Assembly: GCA_027619655.1 (NCBI GenBank)
Contig: JAQCHR010000155.1
Coordinates: 1 to 8,004, forward strand
DNA: 8,004 bases
Direction of reading: 5' to 3'
From: Pseudomonadota bacterium
GTDB lineage: Bacteria > Pseudomonadota > Alphaproteobacteria > UBA8366 > GCA-2717185
Part shown: in pieces, positions 1 to 6,045 of the stretch
How positions within the stretch are numbered: position 1 is the first letter of the stretch
Layout of the letters: each line of letters opens with the position of its first letter
Translations under genes and position numbers: made by a program
The notes under the pieces: generated by a model
The model's database searches: none
What the model was told of the DNA's origin: nothing
Seen by the model: only the letters and a program-made list of their open reading frames with translations

Positions 1-837
1 TTCGTTGGCGTAGTCGGTCGCCTTCTTGATGAACCAGCGCGCGTCGCCGATGCATTCGGCGGCGATCAGGATGCGTTCGGCGTTCATGCCGTCGAGGATA
101 TAGCGGAAGCCCTTGCCTTCCTCGCCGATCAGCGCGCTGGCGGGAATGCGCAGGTTGTCGAAGAAGATCTCGGTGGTGTTGTGGTTGATCATCGCGTCGA
201 GCGTGCGGATGTCCATGCCGTTGCCGCGCGCGGCGCGCATGTCGACCAGGAAGGTGGACAGCCCGTCACTGCGCCGCTTGGTCTCGCTGGCCGGGGTGGT
301 CCGGGCGAGCAGCAGCATCAGGTCGGAATGCAGGGCCCGGCTGGTCCAGACCTTCTGGCCGTTGATGACGTAGCTGTCGCCATCGCGGACGGCGCGGGTC
401 TTGAGCTGCGTGGTGTCGGACCCGGTGGTCGGCTCGGTGACGCCGAAGGCCTGCAGGCGCAACTCGCCGCTGGCGATCTTCGGCAGGTATTCCTGCTTCT
501 GCGCCGGCGAGCCGTGCCGCAGCACCGTGCCCATCGTGTACATCTGGGCGTGGCAGGCCCCGGCGCTGCAACCGGACGCGTGGATCGTCTCCAGGATCAC
601 CGCGCCGGCCCGGATCGGCAGCCCGGCACCGCCGAATTCCTCGGGGATCAGCGCGCCGAGGAAGCCGGATTCGGTCAGTGCCTGGACGAAGGCGGTAGGG
701 TAGCTGCCCTCGACCGACTGGTCCTCCAGCCCGCGCCAGTATTCGCCGGGGAAGCCTTCGCAGATCTTCGCCACGGCTTCGCGGATTTCGGGGTAATCGT
801 CTTCCTCGAAGTCGATGGTGGGCAGCATGTCCGACAT
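1..837 (-). CDS. Acyl-CoA dehydrogenase, C-terminus cut by window edge
   Basis: This is a FAD-dependent acyl-CoA dehydrogenase, which introduces an alpha-beta double bond into an acyl-CoA and passes electrons to ETF. The first 279 residues are visible, against about 380-390 for the family. The N-terminal helical domain includes IPEEFGG (64-70). The middle beta domain carries the signature GVTEPTTGSD (132-141), followed by VINGQKVWTS (157-166), which lines the flavin and substrate site. The start of the C-terminal helical domain (GEEGKGFRYILDGMNAER) is visible, but the usual catalytic Glu region falls off the left edge. I chose the ATG at 837 because GGAGA lies 9 nt upstream; an in-frame ATG at 852 has no comparable ribosome site. 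The gene is last in the visible cassette, 96 nt after the lyase gene. The family is certain, but chain length and substrate cannot be read from the sequence. Confidence 0.95.
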   Translation of the reverse strand, partial: MSDMLPTIDFEEDDYPEIREAVAKICEGFPGEYWRGLEDQSVEGSYPTAFVQALTESGFLGALIPEEFGGAGLPIRAGAVILETIHASGCSAGACHAQMYTMGTVLRHGSPAQKQEYLPKIASGELRLQAFGVTEPTTGSDTTQLKTRAVRDGDSYVINGQKVWTSRALHSDLMLLLARTTPASETKRRSDGLSTFLVDMRAARGNGMDIRTLDAMINHNTTEIFFDNLRIPASALIGEEGKGFRYILDGMNAERILIAAECIGDARWFIKKATDYANE

Positions 838-933
838 GGGGACGGTCTCCATTCTCTGCGGGCGGCGGGAAGCTCCCGGCCCGTCGGTCTCACAGGGAAA
901 GCGGGCGACGGTTGCCGCCGCCCGGATCGGTTA
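838..933 (-). other. Intergenic spacer with a GC-rich nested inverted repeat
   Basis: This 96-base spacer separates the lyase and dehydrogenase genes. A 10-base inverted repeat (859-868 with 915-924, CGGGCGGCGG/CCGCCGCCCG) encloses a second 6-base pair of arms (881-886 with 906-911, CCGTCG/CGACGG). The transcript could fold into a two-tier stem. There is no run of U after it on the minus strand, so it does not look like an intrinsic terminator. An mRNA-stabilising or processing hairpin between operon genes is possible. In DNA this GC-rich, a chance fold is also plausible. Confidence 0.3.
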
Positions 934-1878
934 TCAGGCCGCCGCGCTGGCCGGCACGAAGCCCTTGGGCGCACCGGCGCGGGCATACATGCCGTACAGC
1001 GTTTCGTCCGGCAGGTTGCGCGCGACGATCTCGCGGATTTCGACCAGCTTGTCGATGTCCACGCCGGTTTTCAACCCGGCGCCTTCGAGCAGGAAGACGA
1101 GGTCTTCCATGACGATATTGCCGGTCGCGTTCGGCGCGAAGGGGCAGCCGCCGAGGCCCGCCAGCGAGGCGTCGAAGCGGCGGCAGCCGGCTTCCAGCGC
1201 CGCGAAGGTATTGGCGAGGCCGAGCCCGCGCGTGTCGTGGAAATGCGCGGAAATCGGCACTGTCTTGCCGAATTCGTCGATCACGGCCTCGAACATGGCC
1301 TTGACCTGCTGCGGGTTGGCGTAGCCGACCGTATCGGCGACCGACAGCTCGTCCGCGCCGGCCTCGACGAAGCGTTCCGCCAGCTTCAGCACGGCGGAGA
1401 CGGCGACATTGCCCTCAATGGTGCAGCCCAGCGCCGTCGCCAGCCCGGTGCAGAGCCGGATATCCTTGGCGCCCGGGGTTGAGTCGCGCAGCGCCACGAT
1501 GCGCTCGAAATCCGCCACCGATTCATCGACCGTGCGGCGGACATTGGACATGTTGTGGCTCTCGCTGACCGAGGTGACGTAGTTCAGCTTGTGGATGCCG
1601 GCCTGGAAGGCGTCCTGCGCGCCGCGCATGTTGGGGCTCAGCGCCGCGACGCACAGCCCGTCGATCTTCAGCGCCGCCGCAACGACCTCCTTGTTATCCG
1701 CGAATTGCGGCAACAGCTTCGGCGGCACGAAGGAGCACACCTCGATTTCCGGCATCCCGGCGGCGGCTTCCAGCGTCAGCCAGCGGATCTTGTCCTGGGT
1801 CGGAAAGAACACCTTCTGGATCTGCAGCCCATCGCGAAGGCCGACTTCGCGGCATTCCACGTCAATTCCCGGTCGCAT
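934..1878 (-). CDS. HMG-CoA lyase-family protein (DRE-TIM aldolase)
   Basis: Members of this family cleave a 3-hydroxy-3-substituted acyl-CoA by a retro-aldol reaction; the type enzyme splits HMG-CoA into acetyl-CoA and acetoacetate. The 314-residue protein is one TIM barrel of normal bacterial length. Catalytic and metal residues are all present, counted from the chosen start: Arg15-Asp16 in EVGLRDGLQ, His212 and His214 in AHFHDT, Cys245 in the signature SLAGLGGCPFAP, and Asn254 in ATGN. The loops that contact substrate differ from classical HMG-CoA lyases (ATALGCTIEG and SVSESHNMSN), so the exact substrate is uncertain. I chose the ATG at 1878 because AGGAG at 1890-1886 sits 7 nt upstream. 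The ATG at 1884 is only 1 nt from that site and would add two residues. The gene begins 36 nt after the hydratase stop and is probably cotranscribed with it. Confidence 0.93.
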   Translation of the reverse strand: MRPGIDVECREVGLRDGLQIQKVFFPTQDKIRWLTLEAAAGMPEIEVCSFVPPKLLPQFADNKEVVAAALKIDGLCVAALSPNMRGAQDAFQAGIHKLNYVTSVSESHNMSNVRRTVDESVADFERIVALRDSTPGAKDIRLCTGLATALGCTIEGNVAVSAVLKLAERFVEAGADELSVADTVGYANPQQVKAMFEAVIDEFGKTVPISAHFHDTRGLGLANTFAALEAGCRRFDASLAGLGGCPFAPNATGNIVMEDLVFLLEGAGLKTGVDIDKLVEIREIVARNLPDETLYGMYARAGAPKGFVPASAAA

Positions 1879-1890
1879 TGTCATTCTCCT
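1879..1890 (-). promoter_or_regulatory. Ribosome binding site of the lyase gene
   Basis: The minus strand reads AGGAGAATGACA immediately before the ATG at 1878. AGGAG is a strong Shine-Dalgarno match. Its 7-nt spacing favours the ATG at 1878 over the nearer one at 1884. The same 11 bases, GGAGAATGACA, recur at the start of the hydratase gene. Confidence 0.65.
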
Positions 1891-1914
1891 ATGTCTTTCT
1901 CTGTCGTCGCGGAC

Positions 1915-2709
1915 TCAATTTCCTTTGAACTGCGCCTTGCGCTTTTCGTTGAAGGCGCGCACGCCCTCCAGGCGGTCCTCGGTGGTTACCATGCGGTTAT
2001 ACGCCTCGATCTCGAAGGCGTAGCCGTTTTTCAAATCGATCTGGGTCGATACGTTCAGCGATTTTTTCGCCTGGCGGGTCGATATGGGGGCATTGTTGCA
2101 GATTGCCCGCGCGGTCTCCAGCGTCTCCTCCATCAGCTTGCCGTCGGCGCAGATCCGGTTCAGGACGCCCCATTCGAGCGCCTGCTGGGCGGTGAACATG
2201 CGGCCCGTGAGGATGATTTCCTTGGCCCGGCGAACGCCGACGGCGCGCGGCAGGTTCTGCGTGCCCATCGCGCCCGGCATGATGCCCAGCGTGACCTCGG
2301 TCAGCGCGAATTTGGCGTGGCTGGCGCCATAGGCGAAATCGGCCGCCAGCACGAATTCCAGCCCGCCGGCCACGGCCGCGCCGTTGACCGCGGCGATGAT
2401 CGGAATGGGGCAGTCGGTCATGGCCAGCATCGCCTGCTCGAACAGCGCATGCTGCTTCTGCCAGGTCGCGTCGGTCATGTTGTTGCGTTCCTTCAGGTCG
2501 CCGCCGGCGCAGAAGATGCGCTCGCCCGACCCGGTCACGACAACGCAGCGCAGGTCCTCCTGGTCCATGTAGAGATGGGTCCACATCTCACGGAAATCGT
2601 AGCCCATCTGCGTGTTCAGCGCGTTCGCGGCGTCCGGCCGATTCAGCGTGACCAGCAGCAGGTGGTCCTCGATCCGCTCGAGCTTCAGGGTCTCGTATTC
2701 CATTTTCAT
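1915..2709 (-). CDS. Enoyl-CoA hydratase/isomerase (crotonase) family protein
   Basis: Crotonases usually add water across the double bond of a 2-enoyl-CoA. The protein is 264 residues from the chosen start, normal for the family. CoA-binding and oxyanion-hole segments are FCAGGDLKE (66-74) and AAVNGAAVAGGLEFVLAAD (106-124). Both glutamates equivalent to the catalytic pair of rat mitochondrial hydratase are present, Glu118 in GGLE and Glu138 in ALTEVTLG, 20 residues apart as in the rat enzyme. This supports true hydratase activity rather than a one-Glu isomerase. The start is ambiguous. The ATG at 2718 overlaps the CoA-transferase stop as ATGA but lies 1 nt from GGAG. The ATG at 2709 has a 10-nt spacing and is preferred, and coupling to the upstream gene is likely either way. 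The substrate is unknown; with the lyase downstream, a 3-branched enoyl-CoA such as 3-methylglutaconyl-CoA is one possibility. Confidence 0.94.
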   Translation of the reverse strand: MKMEYETLKLERIEDHLLLVTLNRPDAANALNTQMGYDFREMWTHLYMDQEDLRCVVVTGSGERIFCAGGDLKERNNMTDATWQKQHALFEQAMLAMTDCPIPIIAAVNGAAVAGGLEFVLAADFAYGASHAKFALTEVTLGIMPGAMGTQNLPRAVGVRRAKEIILTGRMFTAQQALEWGVLNRICADGKLMEETLETARAICNNAPISTRQAKKSLNVSTQIDLKNGYAFEIEAYNRMVTTEDRLEGVRAFNEKRKAQFKGN

Positions 2710-2714
2710 CGCTG

Positions 2715-3851
2715 TCATTCTCCGAACAGTTCCGCGTTATGTGCGCCGAGTTCCGGCGGGCCGTCAAGCTGCAACGGACGTTCCCTGTCAAACGACATCG
2801 GGATGCCCATCAGCTTGTACCGGCCGTCATCGGTTTCCTGCAGGATGCCCAGCGCCTCGGTCTGCGCGTGCTTGACGACTTCGTCGATGCCCTGCAGGGG
2901 CGCGCTGGGAATGCCGACGCCTTCCAGTTGCTGCTGCCAGTCCATCATGTTGCGCGTCGTCGTGACCCCTTCGATCAGGCCGGTGAGAGTCTCGCGGTTC
3001 TTCCAGCGGTTCGGGTTGTCGGCGAAGCGTGGATCCGTCGGCCATCCGGGGCAATCCAGCAGTTTCGAGAGCCGGGCGAACATGCGGTCGTTGGGGGCGG
3101 CGATGATCAGGTAGCCGTCGGCGCAGCGATAGGCCTGGTAGGGCGACATGCCGGGGCCGGAGGAGCCGAACCGCTTGGGCACGGAGCCGTCGCCGAAGTA
3201 ACTGCAGGCGTGGTAGGTCATCCAGCCGAGCGCCGTTTCATACAGCGAGGTATCGACGCGCCCGCCCTTGCCGGTCAGTTCCAGCGTGCGGAGCGCGGAA
3301 AGCACGCCGATGACGCACCACATCCCGGTGCCCATGTCGACGATGGAGGTACCGACGCGCACCGGCGGGCGGCCTTCCTCGCCCGTGACATTCATCAGCC
3401 CGCAAAAGGCCTGCATCAGGGGGTCATATCCGGGACGCTTGCTCAGCGGCCCTTCGGTGCCGAAAGCGCCGCAATTGACATAGATGAGCCGGTCGTTTTC
3501 CGCGCAGAGCTCGTCCGCGCCGAGGCCGAGCTTTTCCGCGACGCCGGGCCGCAGGTTCTGGACGACCACATCCGCCTGTTCGAGAATGAAGCGGCGCAGC
3601 GTCGCGATCTGTTCGGGGTTCTTCAGGTCGACCGTGACCGAATGCTTGCCGGCGTTGAGGGCGACGAAGATGGCGCTGACATCGCCGTACCAGCCGGTGC
3701 CCCAGACGCGGCAGTCGTCGCCGGTATCCGGCCGTTCGACCTTGATGACGGTTGCGCCGAGAGTGGAGAGAATCCATGTTCCGTACGGGACGGCGACGCT
3801 GCTGCCGAGTTCGATGACGCGCAGGCCGGCGAGAGGGGTTGCTTTACTCAT
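2715..3851 (-). CDS. Family III CoA-transferase (CaiB/BaiF type)
   Basis: This 378-residue enzyme moves CoA from a donor acyl-CoA to a free carboxylic acid in the cytosol through aspartyl-anhydride and thioester intermediates. The N-terminus (LAGLRVIELGS, then LGATVIKVERPDTGDD) is typical of the family, as are NLRPGVAEKLG (99-109) and the GYDPLMQAFCGLM segment (141-153). Asp172 in TSIVDMGTG aligns with the catalytic Asp169 of formyl-CoA transferase. The length is at the lower end for the family. The gene is first in the cassette, so it probably activates the pathway substrate, perhaps with succinyl-CoA or a pathway product as donor; that role is inferred. The ribosome site is weak: AGAAG lies just upstream and a GGGA lies further out. 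Its TGA at 2717-2715 overlaps a possible ATG of the hydratase gene. Sequence alone does not give the acid; candidates include carnitine-like, dicarboxylic or branched acids. Confidence 0.95.
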   Translation of the reverse strand: MSKATPLAGLRVIELGSSVAVPYGTWILSTLGATVIKVERPDTGDDCRVWGTGWYGDVSAIFVALNAGKHSVTVDLKNPEQIATLRRFILEQADVVVQNLRPGVAEKLGLGADELCAENDRLIYVNCGAFGTEGPLSKRPGYDPLMQAFCGLMNVTGEEGRPPVRVGTSIVDMGTGMWCVIGVLSALRTLELTGKGGRVDTSLYETALGWMTYHACSYFGDGSVPKRFGSSGPGMSPYQAYRCADGYLIIAAPNDRMFARLSKLLDCPGWPTDPRFADNPNRWKNRETLTGLIEGVTTTRNMMDWQQQLEGVGIPSAPLQGIDEVVKHAQTEALGILQETDDGRYKLMGIPMSFDRERPLQLDGPPELGAHNAELFGE

Positions 3852-3972
3852 GAGGCTTCTGTTTTTCCCTTCTGTGATTCCCGTACGGTATCCGGTGACA
3901 TCCCGAAAATGAAGGGTGTTTTCGTTTCGTTAGGATATTCCCGTCATATTCATGGTTAACAACAGCTAAGAT
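3852..3972. promoter_or_regulatory. Divergent intergenic region, probable promoters both ways
   Basis: These 121 bases separate two divergent genes and are clearly richer in A and T than the surroundings. No strong sigma-70 or sigma-54 site is obvious. The best minus-strand candidate for the CoA cassette is TTAACC (3959-3954) and TATCCT (3937-3932) with a 16-nt spacer, each matching 4 of 6 consensus bases. Possible operator elements are the palindrome CCGTACGG (3881-3888), a repeated ATTCCCGT (3877-3884 and 3937-3944), and GAATAT twice on the minus strand 11 bases apart. No regulator gene adjoins. The promoter role follows from gene orientation; the exact sites are guesses. Confidence 0.5.
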
Positions 3973-6045
3973 ATGTCCATGCCTGACGATTCATCACCCC
4001 TTTCCGCAGCCGTTGCGCTGTTCCAGTCCGGCGACCTCGCGGCAGCCGAGAAGTCCTGCCGGGACGTTCTGGCGCGGGAGGAAGGCAATGCGGAGGCATG
4101 GCACCTGCTGGGGGTCATCGCCCATCGCGCCGGACGCAACGATATCGCGATCCGGCATGTGCGGCAGGCCGTGGCCATGGCGGGCGATTCCGCGTCATAC
4201 CACAATACGCTCGGATATCTGTTGCGGCTTGCAGGCCAGTATTCCGAAGCGGTAACGGCGCTGGAAAAGGCCATCGCGCTGCAGCCGGATTATGCGGATG
4301 CGCATAACAACCTCGGCATCGCCCATGCGGAATCCGGCGCGCTGGAAGCGGCGGAGAAAGCCTATCGGACGGCACTCGCGCACCGGCCGGATTTTCCCGA
4401 GGTGCAGAATAATCTAGGCAACCTGATGTACCGGATGGGGCGGGTCGACGATTCGCTGGCGGCCTTCGAGGCAGCAACGACGCTGCGGCCGGATTACGCC
4501 GAAGCGCATGCCAACCGGGGCGATGCGTTTCTCAACCAGGGAAAACCCCGGGAGGCCATCGAGGCCTTCGACAAGGCTGCGAAGATTGCGCCGAACTGGC
4601 CGAATGGCTGGTACAAGCTGGGGAACGCTCTGTTTCAGGCTGAACAGTTCGAAAACGCGCTGAAGGCGTATCAGCGCAGTATCGACCTCAACCCCAACAA
4701 GATGCGCTGCCTGACCAATCTTGGCGCGACGCTGGAGAAGCTGGGCCGCTACGAGGAAGCGGCCATGATGTTGCGCCATGCGCTGGTGATGATGCCCGAG
4801 GACGTTTCGGCGATGAAGAACCTCGGCCATGTGGTCCTGAAGCTGGGCCATACGGGCGAGGGGCTGCATCTGCTGCGGCGGGTGGCGGAACTGGCGCCGG
4901 ACGACCCCGACGGCCACTACTCGCTGGGCAACGCGCTGCTGCGGATGGAGCGGTTGCAGGATGCCCTGAACTGTTACAAGCGGGTGCGTGAATTGCAGCC
5001 GAATGCCGCGCGCGCCTATTTCGCCCCCGCCAGCGTGCTGCTGATGAACGGGCAGTACAAGGAAGGCTGGGCCGCATATGAGTCCCGCTTCGACATGGCG
5101 GCCTACAAGACCAACGTCAAGAACGTCCGGGACCGGCTCTGGGACGGCAGTCCGCTGAACGGGCGCCGGCTGCTGGTCCATGTGGAGCAGGGGTTCGGCG
5201 ACACGCTGATGTTCATCCGTTATGTCCCCCTGATCCGCCAGCGCGCCGGCGCGGGGACCATCTATCTGGCCTGCGAACCGGAACTCTTCCGGGTCCTCAA
5301 GACCCTGGAAGGGGTGGACGAGGTCTTTGCGCTCGGCTCCGAAGCCTCGGTTACCTTCGAGGTGCAGGTGCCGCTGCTGAGCCTGCCGAACCGTTTTGGC
5401 ACGACGGTGGAAACGATCCCGAACAAGGTGCCCTACCTTCGGCCGCCGCCGGATGCCAGGGCAGGTATCAAGCGACGCAAGGGCAGTAAACTCGCGGTTG
5501 CCTTTGTCTGGGCCGGGCGGCCGACCCATAGCGATGACCGGTTCCGTTCCTGCCCGGTGAACTGGTTCGCGGCGCTGTTCGATATCCCCGGTATCGATTT
5601 CTACAGCATCCAGTGGGGGCCCCGGAGTGCGGAGATGAAACCGCATCTGGCGCGGGACAATGTTTTCAGCCTGTCGGACCAATTGACGGATTTCGGCGAA
5701 ACCGCGGCGATTATCGATCAGGTCGACCTGGTGATCAGCATCGATTCCGCCGTCACACACCTGGCCGGGGCGCTGGGCAAGCCGGTCTGGACGATCCTGC
5801 CCTTCGGCGGCGAGTGGCGCTGGCTGTTCCGGCGCGAGGATACGCCCTGGTATCCGAACATGCGGCTGTTCCGTCAGCGGATCCTGGGCGATTGGCGGCC
5901 GGTATTCCTTCGGATCGCGGGAGCGCTGCAGCAACTGGCGACGGCGGGGAACAGTTCAGGGGAATCGGTAACCGATTCCGTGGTGGGCCAGCATGACACC
6001 GCGAGTGAACCGGGCAACCTGCCGCGTGGCGGGACGACTGCCTGA
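3973..6045 (+). CDS. TPR protein with C-terminal heptosyltransferase-like glycosyltransferase domain
   Basis: The 690-residue protein has two parts. Residues 5-378 are eleven tetratricopeptide repeats; from residue 39 on, ten units follow one another at exactly 34 residues, each with the G, A and P positions of a TPR (for example HNNLGIAHAESG and ALQPD). Residues about 385-655 resemble GT-B enzymes of the ADP-heptose:LPS heptosyltransferase group: EQGFGDTLMFIRY (405-417) is the N-terminal loop, and DLVISIDSAVTHLAGALGKP (585-604) plus the FGGEWRWLFRREDTPWYPN segment (611-629) form the nucleotide-sugar half. There is no signal peptide or membrane segment, so a cytosolic enzyme is expected. A Ser/Gly/Thr-rich tail follows residue 657. 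Such fusions often glycosylate proteins or surface polymers, but no substrate gene is nearby. An in-frame TAA at 3967 limits the start to 3973 or the ATG at 3979. The ribosome site is weak for both. Confidence 0.93.
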   Translation: MSMPDDSSPLSAAVALFQSGDLAAAEKSCRDVLAREEGNAEAWHLLGVIAHRAGRNDIAIRHVRQAVAMAGDSASYHNTLGYLLRLAGQYSEAVTALEKAIALQPDYADAHNNLGIAHAESGALEAAEKAYRTALAHRPDFPEVQNNLGNLMYRMGRVDDSLAAFEAATTLRPDYAEAHANRGDAFLNQGKPREAIEAFDKAAKIAPNWPNGWYKLGNALFQAEQFENALKAYQRSIDLNPNKMRCLTNLGATLEKLGRYEEAAMMLRHALVMMPEDVSAMKNLGHVVLKLGHTGEGLHLLRRVAELAPDDPDGHYSLGNALLRMERLQDALNCYKRVRELQPNAARAYFAPASVLLMNGQYKEGWAAYESRFDMAAYKTNVKNVRDRLWDGSPLNGRRLLVHVEQGFGDTLMFIRYVPLIRQRAGAGTIYLACEPELFRVLKTLEGVDEVFALGSEASVTFEVQVPLLSLPNRFGTTVETIPNKVPYLRPPPDARAGIKRRKGSKLAVAFVWAGRPTHSDDRFRSCPVNWFAALFDIPGIDFYSIQWGPRSAEMKPHLARDNVFSLSDQLTDFGETAAIIDQVDLVISIDSAVTHLAGALGKPVWTILPFGGEWRWLFRREDTPWYPNMRLFRQRILGDWRPVFLRIAGALQQLATAGNSSGESVTDSVVGQHDTASEPGNLPRGGTTA
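5961..5979. repeat. Perfect 9-base inverted repeat inside the 3' end of the TPR gene
   Basis: GGAATCGGT and ACCGATTCC flank a single A at 5970. As RNA this would be an 8-bp stem with a 3-base loop. It lies 66 bases before the TPR gene stop, in the part encoding its low-complexity tail. No T-run follows on either strand, so it is not a standard intrinsic terminator. Because the two convergent genes leave no intergenic space, it may still affect 3' ends, or it may be chance. Confidence 0.5.

Noticed and set aside
181..1482. 433-codon plus-strand open frame
   Set aside because: It lies opposite the acyl-CoA dehydrogenase and lyase genes, both with clear catalytic motifs. Its translation is rich in Arg, Gly, Ala and Asp with no recognisable domain, as expected for an antisense shadow in GC-rich DNA.
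1555..3114. 519-codon plus-strand open frame
   Set aside because: It runs opposite parts of three conserved genes, crosses their boundaries and shows no domain. It is antisense shadow.
2739..3959. 406-codon plus-strand open frame
   Set aside because: It is almost entirely opposite the CoA-transferase gene and has no recognisable motif.
3973..5106. DNA-level tandem repeat array or recent duplication under the TPR units
   Set aside because: The repeats match in protein pattern only. Neighbouring 102-base units differ at most positions, so they are ancient, diverged TPRs.
4414..5934. 506-codon minus-strand open frame
   Set aside because: It is antisense to the TPR-glycosyltransferase gene, whose regular 34-residue repeats prove the plus-strand frame. 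The shadow's apparent periodicity is inherited from those repeats.
5961..5979. Palindrome as a rho-independent terminator
   Set aside because: There is no T-run after it on either strand and it lies within coding sequence.
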